From NCBI RefSeq assembly GCF_009905735.1, contig NZ_JAAALE010000003.1, forward strand, positions 124,001 to 188,000: DNA of 64,000 nt, in the 5' to 3' direction. The notes under the pieces are model-generated. The model saw nothing but the letters and a program-made list of their open reading frames with translations, ran no database searches and was not told where the DNA came from. The translations under genes and the position numbers were made by a program. Below, piece after piece: positions 44,899 to 61,103 of the stretch. Positions within the stretch are counted from its first letter, which is position 1. Each line of letters opens with the position of its first letter. Origin of the DNA: Porphyrobacter sp. SLTP. Its GTDB lineage: Bacteria > Pseudomonadota > Alphaproteobacteria > Sphingomonadales > Sphingomonadaceae.

Positions 44899-45411
44899 TT
44901 AGGCTGCCTTGTCCGCGTAAGCGGCAAACACACGAGCGACCTTGGCGGCGGGTGCGGTAACGACCTGGGCGATCTTCGTCGCAGGTGCGTTGACCAGACC
45001 GATGAGCTTGGCGCGCAGTTCGTCGAGGCTGGGCATCGAGGCGAGTGCCTTGATCCCGGCTTCGTCGAGAACGACCGAACCCATCGAACCGCCGACGATT
45101 TCGAGCTTGTCATTCGTCTTGGCGAATTCGACAGCGGCCTTGGCAGCCGCGACCGGGTCAGTCGACCAGGCCAGCCCGACCGGGCCAGTGAGCATGTCAC
45201 TGATCCCGACATAGTCGGTGTTTTCAAGAGCGAGATTGGCGAGACGGTTCTTCGCAACCTTGTAGGTAGCGCCAGCATCGCGCATCTTCAGACGCAGGGC
45301 GGTGGACTGAGCCACCGTCATGCCGAGGTTGCGGGTGACGACCACCACGGCAACCTCGTTGAAGACCGCATTGAGCTGGGCAACCGCGTCGGCTTTCTGC
45401 GAACGATCCAT
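44899..45411 (-). CDS. rplJ: 50S ribosomal protein L10
   Basis: 170 residues from the ATG at 45411 (AAGGAG upstream); longer in-frame starts extend into the regulatory leader. Family start MDRSQKADAVAQLNAVFNEVAVVVVTRNLGMTVAQSTALRLKMRDAGATYKVAKN matches the rRNA-binding domain, and the C-terminal helix KVARVFAAYADKAA is where L7/L12 dimers attach. It is the first gene of rplJ-rplL. A compact hairpin 20 nt upstream may be the L10 autoregulatory leader. Confidence 0.98.
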   Translation of the reverse strand: MDRSQKADAVAQLNAVFNEVAVVVVTRNLGMTVAQSTALRLKMRDAGATYKVAKNRLANLALENTDYVGISDMLTGPVGLAWSTDPVAAAKAAVEFAKTNDKLEIVGGSMGSVVLDEAGIKALASMPSLDELRAKLIGLVNAPATKIAQVVTAPAAKVARVFAAYADKAA

Positions 45412-45430
45412 GCCATACTCCTTCACAAAT

Positions 45431-45458
45431 GATCGGGCAGGATGGCTCCTGCACGATC
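45431..45458 (-). promoter_or_regulatory. Hairpin in the rplJ leader; candidate L10 autoregulatory element
   Basis: GATCG (45431-45435) pairs with CGATC (45454-45458), and inside it GCAGGA (45437-45442) pairs with TCCTGC (45447-45452) around a 4-nt loop, with single unpaired bases between the stems. In the minus-strand mRNA it lies 20-47 nt before the rplJ start. L10 leaders that bind L10-L12 are known upstream of rplJ; equivalence here is inferred from position and structure. Confidence 0.5.
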
Positions 45459-45710
45459 GGCTACGTTTGTCCGCGCACGGGGCCGAAGCTCCGAACACGG
45501 GCGAGTCCGTCGAAAGGGAAGGAGGGTGTGCGCCGGCATCATGGCAGGCACGCGAGCAAACAGCATAGGGCTGCCTGCGAAATCTCGTTTCCCCGTCTAG
45601 GCTGGAAATTAAGAAGGCCCAATTGCCTTCACCAACGGTCTCGGACGGATGACCCCCGAAGGGATCGCGGCGGCCAATAAGGATTTGCCAGCGTGGGTCA
45701 AGCAAAAGCA

Positions 45711-45810
45711 GCGAGTCTCCGCCTTCAATGCTGTGAGCCCCCGCGCAGGCGGAGGCCCCAGTCGGAGTGGCGCAAGCCATCCTGAGGTCCCTGCCTGCGC
45801 GGGGACTCGC
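45711..45810. repeat. REP-like long inverted repeat between XRE and rplJ
   Basis: Outer arms GCGAGTC (45711-45717) and GACTCGC (45804-45810), and inner arms CCCCGCGCAGGC (45739-45750) and GCCTGCGCGGGG (45793-45804). The C/G-rich CCCCGCGCAGGCGGAGGCC style resembles short palindromic repeats dispersed in sphingomonad intergenic regions. It lies just downstream of the XRE gene. Only one copy was noticed in the window. The remaining sequence from 45480 to 45710 shows no coding feature. Confidence 0.45.
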
Positions 45811-45818
45811 ATCATGCT

Positions 45819-46058
45819 CTACTCCGCTTCGTAAGCGAGCAGGTCGCCCGGCTGGCACTCCAGCTCGCGGCAGATCGCGGCGAGGGTGGAGAAGCGGATT
45901 GCCTTGGCCTTGCCGGTCTTGAGGATCGACAGGTTGGCCAGCGTCAGATCGACCCGCTCGGCCAATTCGGTCAGCGTCATGCGGCGGGCGTAGAGCAGGT
46001 CGTCAAGCTTCACCATGATGCGGGTTCCTTCGAGATCATCGTTGATGGGGGGCATCAC
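45819..46058 (-). CDS. XRE-family helix-turn-helix regulator (YozG-like)
   Basis: 79 residues from a GTG at 46058 that overlaps the DUF2975 stop (GTGA); the ATG at 46055 or the later ATG at 46016 (IMVKLDDLL) are alternatives. The helix-turn-helix is VKLDDLLYARRMTLTELAERVDLTLANLSILKTGKAKAIRFSTLAAICRELECQPGDLL, typical of small Cro/C1-type regulators linked to DUF2975 membrane proteins. It probably controls its own operon through the dyad at 46832-46864. Confidence 0.9.
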   Translation of the reverse strand: MMPPINDDLEGTRIMVKLDDLLYARRMTLTELAERVDLTLANLSILKTGKAKAIRFSTLAAICRELECQPGDLLAYEAE

Positions 46059-46609
46059 ACGGTCCCTTCGAGGTCTTCGCGCATCGCTGCGCCGTGGCGG
46101 AACACGCGGGCGAGGATGAACAGGATGATGACGAGGAGGATCCCGCTAAGGTCGATCCCGCTGCTGACTTCGATATGGGAGCTTTCGCCCAGATCATCCG
46201 CAAGCTCGACCAGATTGAGCGCCAGTGGGATCGCGGCCAGCACCAGCAACTGCACGCCCAGCATCAGCCATGCCATCAGGCTCAGCCTTTCGGCGTTGAC
46301 CGGCACGAAGGGATCGCCTTCGCCCACGGTGTTGATGATCGCGCGCAGCCGGCCGAAGAAAACGAACAGCGTGGCGACGATCGCGAGGCCGATCAGCATG
46401 ATGCCGAAGATGGTGAGCGTCGGGAAGACGACACCTTTGAAGTCCGGGTCGGCCAGCATCTCGGCCTGGATGGTGTCCTGGAAGAAGGCAATGGCGCCGA
46501 GGGCGATGACCAGCGCGGCGGCGCCGATCACCATGGCGCCTTGCATCATAACGGTAACGACCTTGCCGGCGAGCAGCAGGAGATCGGAGGTTCTATCGGG
46601 CTTGGTCAT
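46055..46609 (-). CDS. DUF2975 family membrane protein
   Basis: 184 residues from the ATG at 46609 with AGGAGC upstream. Four membrane segments: about 15-45 (VVTVMMQGAMVIGAAALVIALGAI), about 65-95, about 115-140 (SLMAWLMLGVQLLVLAAIPLALNLV) and about 160-180 (GILLVIILFILARVF). This matches DUF2975, which is usually encoded immediately before a small XRE regulator as here, overlapping it by 4 bp. The function of the pair is not known; the membrane protein may sense a signal for the regulator. Confidence 0.88.
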   Translation of the reverse strand: MTKPDRTSDLLLLAGKVVTVMMQGAMVIGAAALVIALGAIAFFQDTIQAEMLADPDFKGVVFPTLTIFGIMLIGLAIVATLFVFFGRLRAIINTVGEGDPFVPVNAERLSLMAWLMLGVQLLVLAAIPLALNLVELADDLGESSHIEVSSGIDLSGILLVIILFILARVFRHGAAMREDLEGTV

Positions 46610-46632
46610 GGGACAGCTCCTGTTGGCGGGCG

Positions 46633-46770
46633 TCAGGCCAGATCGGGCAGGTTGAGCGCGGCAGGCGCAGCGGCCTCTGCCGGGGGCACGGTGACGATCG
46701 CGCCGATCGACGCGAGCGAGAGGACAAGGGCAGCGCAGGCGGCCAGTGCGGTGTTGGCAATGCTGTTCAT
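46633..46770 (-). CDS. Small membrane or exported peptide upstream of DUF2975
   Basis: 45 residues from the ATG at 46770 with AAGGA 7-11 nt upstream. One hydrophobic segment (ALAACAALVLSLASIGAIVTV) and a short tail PPAEAAAPAALNLPDLA, which could be a signal peptide with a 15-residue product or a single-pass membrane peptide. It lies 23 bp before the DUF2975 start and after the proposed operator, so it is the first gene of this three-gene operon. No family was recognised. Confidence 0.6.
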   Translation of the reverse strand: MNSIANTALAACAALVLSLASIGAIVTVPPAEAAAPAALNLPDLA

Positions 46771-46831
46771 ATCGATTTCCTTGGTTGGGCACATCGTGAT
46801 TCGATAAAACTTCTCTAATCCGATTCGCGAC

Positions 46832-46864
46832 ATATCGTCAATCAATAATATTGAAAAACGATAT
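46832..46864. promoter_or_regulatory. 33-bp dyad, candidate XRE operator
   Basis: Outer arms ATATCGT (46832-46838) and ACGATAT (46858-46864) and an inner palindrome CAATAATATTG (46843-46853) share exactly the same centre at 46848, with 4-nt gaps on each side. It lies 62 bp upstream of the small peptide start, within an AT-rich patch. This spacing and symmetry suit a dimer or tetramer of the XRE protein. Confidence 0.6.
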
Positions 46865-46908
46865 TGTTCGCGTTGAATTTCGGCAAACCCTGCGTCAACA
46901 TGCGGACA

Positions 46909-46929
46909 AAGGTGACACCGTGTCACCTT
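46909..46929. promoter_or_regulatory. 21-bp perfect palindrome between the XRE operon and rpoB
   Basis: AAGGTGACA (46909-46917), CCG, TGTCACCTT (46921-46929). It is a perfect 9-bp inverted repeat with 3-nt spacing. It has GTGA and TCAC half sites but with 7 nt between them, so it is not a standard CRP/FNR-family site. The cognate protein is unknown. Confidence 0.5.
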
Positions 46930-47421
46930 CCCAACATGCCAATCTATCGTGTTTAATCAGTGCATTAAGAGGCGCTTTGCGAAGCGGACAGACAGATATG
47001 TGCGGCGCGAAAGCGCGGGGTGTGGCTGGAGGAGCGGGCGGTGAACCTTGAGAAAGAACCGGACGAACGAACATCAAGACAGCCTGCGCCTGCGAAGGGG
47101 TGGTAGGAAAGACCTGCTGTCGTCCGTCCCGATTCGCCCCGGCACGGCGTTGACATCGGCCGGGCGCGCTCCTACATCGCGCGCTCTCGACCGCTTCGAG
47201 CAAGGCTGATTCATGCGCGGGAATCGGCCTCAGGATGGAAGCGGCGCAGGCCATTTCGCGACGCAAAACAGAATGCTGCTGCCAGCACCGACCGGATAGT
47301 CGGGGTTGGCCATGCGGCGTTTGTGCGTTGGAATGGCCGGATTTTCGCGTGGAACGACAGCGATTTTTCCCGTCCGCGCGAGCCTCTCTCGCGTGGCCCA
47401 ATCAAAGAGGCCTACTCCTCC

Positions 47422-51621
<4,200 letters not shown>

Positions 51622-51697
51622 GGCGCAGGGCCGGGGGTAACACCTCGGCCCCGTCCCCCTCCGCCTGAGAGTTTCATCCCCCTTAGGGAACACAGTC

Positions 51698-56002
<4,305 letters not shown>

Positions 56003-56030
56003 TCCTCTCCCGCCCGCGCGGTAGAAAATC

Positions 56031-56068
56031 GCCCCGCCCGAGCTTTGGCTCTGGCGGGGCTTTTCTTT
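56031..56068 (+). terminator. rpoBC intrinsic terminator
   Basis: GCCCCGCC (56031-56038) pairs with GGCGGGGC (56053-56060), with AGC/GCT pairing inside the loop, followed by TTTTCTTT (56061-56068). Confidence 0.92.
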
Positions 56069-56167
56069 AAGGCCGCATCGGGACGAGCGGCCAATGACGC
56101 TATTGCAAATCACTCGCAATTAAACTAGACGTGAGTCTGTCCCCACGGCACGCACACGCGAGGTTTC

Positions 56168-56608
56168 ATGTCCCGGCACCACCCCCCCTCCGCCACGATC
56201 CAGAACATCATCGCGTCCCTCGCCGCACCCCCGCGTCTCCAGACATTGGGGCCGATTGCCGGTCGCTTTATCCATGCCCTGCGCCTGATCGCGCTGCATG
56301 AGCGCATGGGGCGGGATCCGGTGCCGGAGCTTGCGACGCGGCTCGGCAGCGTCGAGGTGGCGGCCCGGGCACTGATCCTTGCCCAGACGATCTCCGCCAG
56401 CTGGCCCGAGAACATCCACGTCTCACGCTTTTGCTGCGGACTGCTCAGCCATGACGAGGCGACCATCGGCGCCTTTGTCGATGCGGCGGCGCATGGCGAG
56501 CGCGCGGCGTTCGAAGCGGCGCTGGCCGGCCTGATCCGCACCGACCGCACGCACCGGCTGTGGGAAGGCGCACTGGCGCTTGCCGCAGCGGAACTGCGCG
56601 CCGTGTGA
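56168..56608 (+). CDS. Conserved-looking cytoplasmic protein of unknown function
   Basis: 146 residues, GAGG about 5 nt upstream of the ATG. No signal peptide or membrane helix. The sequence is helical: SATIQNIIASLAAPPRLQTLGPIAGRFIHALRLIALHERMGRDPVPELATRLG, then AARALILAQTISASWPENIHVSRFCCGLLSHDEATIGAFVDAAAHGERAAFEAALAGLIR. Codon use is like that of neighbouring genes and there is a plausible start site, so I regard it as real. It lies between rpoC and gltX on the same strand, 40 bp before gltX, and may be co-transcribed with gltX. No domain was recognised. Confidence 0.65.
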   Translation: MSRHHPPSATIQNIIASLAAPPRLQTLGPIAGRFIHALRLIALHERMGRDPVPELATRLGSVEVAARALILAQTISASWPENIHVSRFCCGLLSHDEATIGAFVDAAAHGERAAFEAALAGLIRTDRTHRLWEGALALAAAELRAV

Positions 56609-56648
56609 GCGCTTGCGGGCGGGGCGCTCGCGTTCTACCGCACGCCGC

Positions 56649-58007
56649 ATGATCACCACCCGCTTCGCCCCTTCGCCCACCGGCCGCCTCCATGTCGGCA
56701 ATATCCGCACCGCGCTCCATAACTGGATGCTAGCGCGGCAAGGCGGCGGGCGCTTCATCCTGCGGATCGACGACACCGATGCCGAGCGCAGCCGTGAGGA
56801 CTATGTCGATGCGATCCGCGCCGATCTGACTTGGCTGGGTCTCAGCTGGGACGCCGAGGAGCGGCAATCCGCGAGGCTCGACCGCTACGAGGCGGCCTTT
56901 GCGGCGCTGCACGCGGCGGGGCGGATCTACCCCTGCTACGAAAGCGCGCAGGAGCTTGAGGTCAAACGCAAGATCGCCTTGGGTCGCGGCCTGCCGCCGA
57001 TCTACGACCGTGCCGCGCTCAAGCTCACCGATGCCGAGCGTGCCGCGAAGGAAGCCGAGGGCACGCCTGCGCATTGGCGCTTCCTGCTCGATCACGCCGA
57101 GCCGATCCAGTGGGATGACGGTATCCGCGGCCCGCAGAAATTCGATGCGGCGCAGCTTTCCGATCCGGTGATCCGCCGCGCCGATGGCTCGTGGCTCTAC
57201 ATGATGCCGAGCGCGGTCGACGACATTGACATGGGCGTCACGCAAGTGCTGCGCGGTGAGGATCATGTGTCCAATACTGCCGTGCAAATTCAGATCTTTA
57301 CCGCACTTTTTGCTGCAGGCTTTGCTGCGGGAGAAAGTGCAGCAAAAACGCTGCCCGCCTTTGCGCATGAAGCGCTGTTGGTGGGGCGTGAGGGCAAGCT
57401 TTCGAAGCGCCTCGGATCGCTTGGCTGCGATGCGTTCCGGGAGCGCGGCATTGAGCCCGAGGCGATCATCGCGCTGCTCGCACGGCTGGGCACGTCGCTG
57501 CCCGTCGAGCCGATTGCAGACCGCGCCGCACTGGTCGCAAGCTTTGATCTCGCCACCTTCGGCCGCGCTCCGGCGAAGTTTGACGAGGAGGATCTGGAGC
57601 GGCTCAACGCCGGGATCGTCCACCAGCTGCCGTTTGCTGCGATCGCCGCTCGCCTGCCGGACGGAATGGATGAGGCCGGGTGGCACGCGATCCGCCCGAA
57701 CCTTGCCCATATCGGCGAGGCGGCGGACTGGTGGCTGCTGGTCACCGGGCCGATTGTGCAGCCCGAATTCAGTGCCGAGGACAAGGCGTTTCTGGCCGAG
57801 GCCGGACGGCTGCTGGCGTGGGGCGATAACCCGTGGGGCGCGCTCACCACGGCGCTCAAGGAGGCCACCGGACGCAAGGGCAAGGGGTTGTTCCTGCCGC
57901 TGCGACAGGCGCTCACCGGCATGGATCATGGCCCCGATATGGGCGAGCTCCTACCGCTGATCGGCGAGGAAGAAGCCCGCGCGAGACTGGCTCAAGCGGC
58001 GGCCTAG
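56649..58007 (+). CDS. gltX: Glutamate--tRNA ligase
   Basis: 452 residues from the ATG at 56649 (MITTRFAPSPTGRLHVGNIRTALHNWM), which carries the HIGH-type motif HVGN; the in-frame sequence upstream is not conserved. The KMSKS equivalent is KLSKR (GREGKLSKRLGS). Class I catalytic core with QVLRGEDHVSNTAVQI. It charges tRNA-Glu. Alphaproteobacteria often have two copies, one of which loads tRNA-Gln; which type this is cannot be told here. The stop overlaps the convergent SH3-like gene by 4 bp. Confidence 0.97.
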   Translation: MITTRFAPSPTGRLHVGNIRTALHNWMLARQGGGRFILRIDDTDAERSREDYVDAIRADLTWLGLSWDAEERQSARLDRYEAAFAALHAAGRIYPCYESAQELEVKRKIALGRGLPPIYDRAALKLTDAERAAKEAEGTPAHWRFLLDHAEPIQWDDGIRGPQKFDAAQLSDPVIRRADGSWLYMMPSAVDDIDMGVTQVLRGEDHVSNTAVQIQIFTALFAAGFAAGESAAKTLPAFAHEALLVGREGKLSKRLGSLGCDAFRERGIEPEAIIALLARLGTSLPVEPIADRAALVASFDLATFGRAPAKFDEEDLERLNAGIVHQLPFAAIAARLPDGMDEAGWHAIRPNLAHIGEAADWWLLVTGPIVQPEFSAEDKAFLAEAGRLLAWGDNPWGALTTALKEATGRKGKGLFLPLRQALTGMDHGPDMGELLPLIGEEEARARLAQAAA

Positions 58008-58420
58008 CCCGCTGTGACCACCACGTAGCGGCGCGCGACCCAGCCGGACAGGCACACCCCGTCATAGGGCCGGGGCGGACCTTCGGCGCTTTGCGACACG
58101 CCGCAGTCGCCCGGGCCCGCGCCGCCGAAGGGCTCGGGGTAGATCACGCCCACCCATGCGCCGTCCTCGCTCGCTTGGCACAATAGCAATTCGCGGCCCG
58201 ACTTTAGCCGGTCAAGCTCGCGCGCCTTGCGGCTCGGCGCGGCGCGCACGGCGACATAGCCGTCACCGCCTTTGCGCAGCGGGATGATCGCGCCCATGCT
58301 TGGGCAGGCGTCGAGATCGCCATACCCGCCGACCAATACCGGACGGGCCGGCGGCGCTTCGGCGCGGACCGGCAGGGCCAGCGTCAGAGCGGCACAGGCG
58401 AGAAGGGCAGGGCGCGTCAT
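58004..58420 (-). CDS. Small secreted protein with SH3-like domain
   Basis: 138 residues with a signal peptide (MTRPALLACAALTLALPVRAEA). The mature part reads DGYVAVRAAPSRKARELDRLKSGRELLLCQASEDGAWVGVIYPE, a bacterial SH3-type pattern (VRxxPSxxAxxLxxLxxGxxVxVCxxxxxWxxV), with cysteines at DACP, LLCQ, GDCG and GVCLSGWV that could form two disulphides. A periplasmic wall- or protein-binding role is plausible. It is convergent with gltX and 64 bp downstream of sdaA on the same strand. Confidence 0.75.
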   Translation of the reverse strand: MTRPALLACAALTLALPVRAEAPPARPVLVGGYGDLDACPSMGAIIPLRKGGDGYVAVRAAPSRKARELDRLKSGRELLLCQASEDGAWVGVIYPEPFGGAGPGDCGVSQSAEGPPRPYDGVCLSGWVARRYVVVTAG

Positions 58421-58484
58421 TCCGGTTTTACCTAACCCAGCAGCCCCAGCTCTTGCAATCGCCGCACGGCTTGGCGACGGCAGG

Positions 58485-59855
58485 TCAGCAAGCCGCCACG
58501 TTCACAGCCAGCCCGCCGAGGCTGGTCTCCTTGTACTTGGAGGACATGTCGATCCCGGTCTGGCGCATCGTCTCGATTACCTGATCGAGCGAGACCTTGG
58601 GCACTTCATGGCTGTGCAGCGCGAGGCGCGCCGCATTGACCGCCTTCACTGCGCCAATCGCATTGCGCTCGATGCAGGGAATCTGCACCAACCCGCCAAC
58701 CGGATCGCAGGTGAGTCCGAGATTGTGCTCCATCCCGATCTCTGCCGCGGCGGCGACTTGCTGCGGCGTGCCGCCCCACACCGCGGCAAGGCCAGCCGCT
58801 GCCATCGAACAGGCCACCCCGACCTCGCCCTGACAGCCCATCTCCGCTCCCGAGATCGAAGCACGCTGCTTGTAGAGCAGGCCGATGCCGCCCGCGGTCA
58901 GCAGGAACCGCCGCGCCTGTTCGCGGGCCTGCGGTCCCTCGTGGCAATATTGCCGCAGCACGGCCGGGATGATCCCCGCCGCGCCATTGGTGGGGGCGGT
59001 AACCACCCGGCCCCCTGCAGCGTTCTCCTCGTTCACCGCCATCGCAAAGAGGTTGAGCCGGTCGAGCAGCACCTCGGTCTCGTTGGTGGGGCTGGCGATC
59101 AGCTTGCGCCACAGTTCCGGGGCGCGGCGGCGCACCTGAAGGCCGCCGGGGAGAATGCCGTCGTGGGCCAGGCCGCGTTCGATACAGGCAATCATCGCGT
59201 CCACCAGCCGGTCAATCCCGGCGAGGGTCTCACCCTCGCTCCGCCACGCACTTTCGTTGGCAAGCACCAGAGCCGCGATGTCCAGCCCGTGGCTCTCGCA
59301 CAGCGCCAGCAGTTCTGCGCCGGAGGCATAGGGATGGGCGGTGCGCACCGGGCTTGTGACAAGATCGTCGGCGCTGCTGGCCGACAATTGCCGCGCCGAG
59401 GCGATGAAGCCGCCGCCAGTGGAATACCATGTCTCGTCCGCGATTTCAGCCTCACCCTCTCCGTAGGCGCGCAGCCGCATCCCGTTGGGGTGGAGTGCGG
59501 GGACGATGTCGCAGGCGAGCGTGATGTCGCGGGATATTGCGAAGGCGATCGGATGTCGCCCCACCAGGCTGATTTGCCCCGAACCCGCCGATGCCAGCAA
59601 CGTGGGCACGGCATCAGGATCGACCGCGTCCGGCTCCCACCCCATCAGCCCCAGCACACAGGCATCGACCGAGCCATGGCCGACCCCGGTCAGCGCCAAC
59701 GAGCCTTGCAATTCGATGGCCACGCGGCGCACTTCGCCTAGCTTGCGCGCTTCAGCCAAAGCGACGACAAAGCGCCGGGCGATCCGCATCGGCCCCACGG
59801 TGTGCGAGCTTGATGGACCAATGCCGATGCGGAACAGGTTGAGGATGGAGAGCAT
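58485..59855 (-). CDS. sdaA: L-serine ammonia-lyase (serine dehydratase), iron-sulfur type
   Basis: 456 residues, single-chain form. Starts [30 protein letters not shown], the conserved beta-domain opening. Catalytic domain with [45 protein letters not shown] and [29 protein letters not shown] supplies the Cys ligands of the 4Fe-4S cluster. It converts serine to pyruvate and ammonia. It ends AVNVAAC with the C-terminal Cys typical of the family. It is divergent from the NTF2/bicupin cluster across a 228-bp region. Confidence 0.96.
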   Translation of the reverse strand: MLSILNLFRIGIGPSSSHTVGPMRIARRFVVALAEARKLGEVRRVAIELQGSLALTGVGHGSVDACVLGLMGWEPDAVDPDAVPTLLASAGSGQISLVGRHPIAFAISRDITLACDIVPALHPNGMRLRAYGEGEAEIADETWYSTGGGFIASARQLSASSADDLVTSPVRTAHPYASGAELLALCESHGLDIAALVLANESAWRSEGETLAGIDRLVDAMIACIERGLAHDGILPGGLQVRRRAPELWRKLIASPTNETEVLLDRLNLFAMAVNEENAAGGRVVTAPTNGAAGIIPAVLRQYCHEGPQAREQARRFLLTAGGIGLLYKQRASISGAEMGCQGEVGVACSMAAAGLAAVWGGTPQQVAAAAEIGMEHNLGLTCDPVGGLVQIPCIERNAIGAVKAVNAARLALHSHEVPKVSLDQVIETMRQTGIDMSSKYKETSLGGLAVNVAAC

Positions 59856-59874
59856 GGGGCAGGTCCGGTTTTGA

Positions 59875-60045
59875 ATGCGAATGCAATACTTGGCCGGGAA
59901 AACGGCGCGGCGAGCTGAAGATAGGCGCTTCGGCTGCGCGCCTCAAGTCATCGATTGAACGTCGCAATTTGAAGGCTTGTCCAGCCCTGTGCACCTCACA
60001 CGCAAAATCGCCAGGCCACCGGTTTTTGATTGACTGCGAATGCAA
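59875..60045. promoter_or_regulatory. Pair of 11-bp direct repeats in the sdaA/NTF2 divergent region
   Basis: TGCGAATGCAA occurs at 59875-59885, 20 bp upstream of sdaA, and at 60035-60045, 39 bp upstream of the NTF2 start. Both are preceded by GA and a variable base. TGC and GCA ends give each copy partial symmetry. Positioned near each divergent start, they could bind one shared regulator. Confidence 0.4.
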
Positions 60046-60083
60046 AATAGCCCTTTATCGCGGTGACTGGAGGAGAAAGTTCC

Positions 60084-61103
60084 GTGGCATTTCAGAGCGT
60101 GGATTGCGACGCGGCCAAGCGCAAGGTTGATGCCGGGCTCGCCCGGCTCGCGGCGTGCGAGGCGGCTGATCTGGCTGCAGTAGCGGCCGAGATCTTCGCG
60201 CCTGATTGCCGTTTCCACATCGCGCACCCGTTCAATGACCTCGATGGGCTCGACGCCGGGATCGCAAGCTTCTTCGCCCCGCTCAAGCACGCGTTCCATC
60301 ACTGCAGCCGTACCCATGCGATTGTCGTTGCGGGCGAGTTCGCAGGCGCGGTGATGGTGGCGGTGATGGGGCATTACCGCGGCACGTTCACGCAAGACCT
60401 CGCGGGCATCCCGGCGAACCACAAGCCGGTGTGGCTGCGCTTTGGCGAGATCCATCGGATCGAGGGCGGGCGGATTGCCGAAAGCTGGATGCTGCCCGAT
60501 ATGCTCGATCTGATCCGGCAGGCAGGCATCTGGCCGCTGGCGCCCAGCCTCGGCGCGGAGGGCATGTGGCCCGCACCGGGCGGCAATGCCCGCGCGTTGA
60601 GCCCCTGCGATGCCGAGGCGGGGCGTGCGAGCTTTGACCTCGTGCTCGCCATGCATGCAGCGCTGGGGACCTTTGACGGACACACGCTCGATTCGATGGA
60701 TCTTGCGCCGTACTGGACGCCGGACTTTGCCTGGTATGGTCCCGCCGGGATTGGCACCAGTCTCGGGCTCGACGGGTTTCGCACGGTCCACCAGATCCCC
60801 TTCCTGACTGCCTTCCCGGACCGGCGCGGCGGGCAGCATGTCGGGCGGATCGGCGATGGCGCGTTTGTCGTCACCGGGGGTTGGCCGAGTGTGACTGCCA
60901 CCCACACCGGCGATGGCTGGCTCGGCATGCCGGCAACGGGCCGCCCGGTGGGGATGCGGGTGATGGACTTCTATCGCTGTGAAAATGGCCTTATCGCCGA
61001 AAACTGGGTGCCGCTCGATATCACCCACCTGTTGCTTCAGATGGGCTACGATGTGTTCGGCAGGATCGCCCATCTGCGTGGCAACCCGCGGACGTCGCTA
61101 TGA
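60084..61103 (+). CDS. Tandem NTF2/SnoaL-like domain protein (first gene of cluster)
   Basis: 339 residues from a GTG at 60084 with GGAGGAGAAAG 5-15 nt upstream. Two NTF2-like cone folds in one chain: residues about 5-150 (DLAAVAAEIFAPDCRFHIAHPFNDLDGLDAGIASFFAPL, ending VWLRFGEIHRIEGGRIAESWMLPDMLDLIRQAG) and about 185-325 (ALGTFDGHTLDSMDLAPYWTPDFAWYGPAGIGTSLGLDGFRTVHQ, ending MDFYRCENGLIAENWVPLDITHLLLQMG). SnoaL-type members are cyclases, isomerases or hydrolases on small organic compounds; the substrate here is unknown. It overlaps the bicupin gene by 4 bp. Confidence 0.8.
   Translation: MAFQSVDCDAAKRKVDAGLARLAACEAADLAAVAAEIFAPDCRFHIAHPFNDLDGLDAGIASFFAPLKHAFHHCSRTHAIVVAGEFAGAVMVAVMGHYRGTFTQDLAGIPANHKPVWLRFGEIHRIEGGRIAESWMLPDMLDLIRQAGIWPLAPSLGAEGMWPAPGGNARALSPCDAEAGRASFDLVLAMHAALGTFDGHTLDSMDLAPYWTPDFAWYGPAGIGTSLGLDGFRTVHQIPFLTAFPDRRGGQHVGRIGDGAFVVTGGWPSVTATHTGDGWLGMPATGRPVGMRVMDFYRCENGLIAENWVPLDITHLLLQMGYDVFGRIAHLRGNPRTSL

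Larger units (their letters stand above)
46771..47421. promoter_or_regulatory. 651-bp divergent non-coding region upstream of rpoB
   Basis: No supported gene. The left third is AT-rich compared with the rest of the window and carries the dyad at 46832-46864 and the palindrome at 46909-46929, plus TTAAT (46953-46957)/ATTAA (46964-46968). The right part (47000-47421) has ordinary GC content and probably holds the rpoB promoter and leader. AAGAGG at 47405-47410 is the rpoB ribosome binding site. Confidence 0.6.

Noticed and set aside
45649..45834. A 61-codon plus-strand frame near the REP-like repeat
   Set aside because: It runs through the inverted repeat and has no domain; repeat-derived sequence is the better explanation.
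46909..46929. The palindrome as a CRP/FNR-family site
   Set aside because: The spacing between GTGA and TCAC is 7 nt rather than the 6 nt of CRP, and FNR-type TTGAT half sites are absent.
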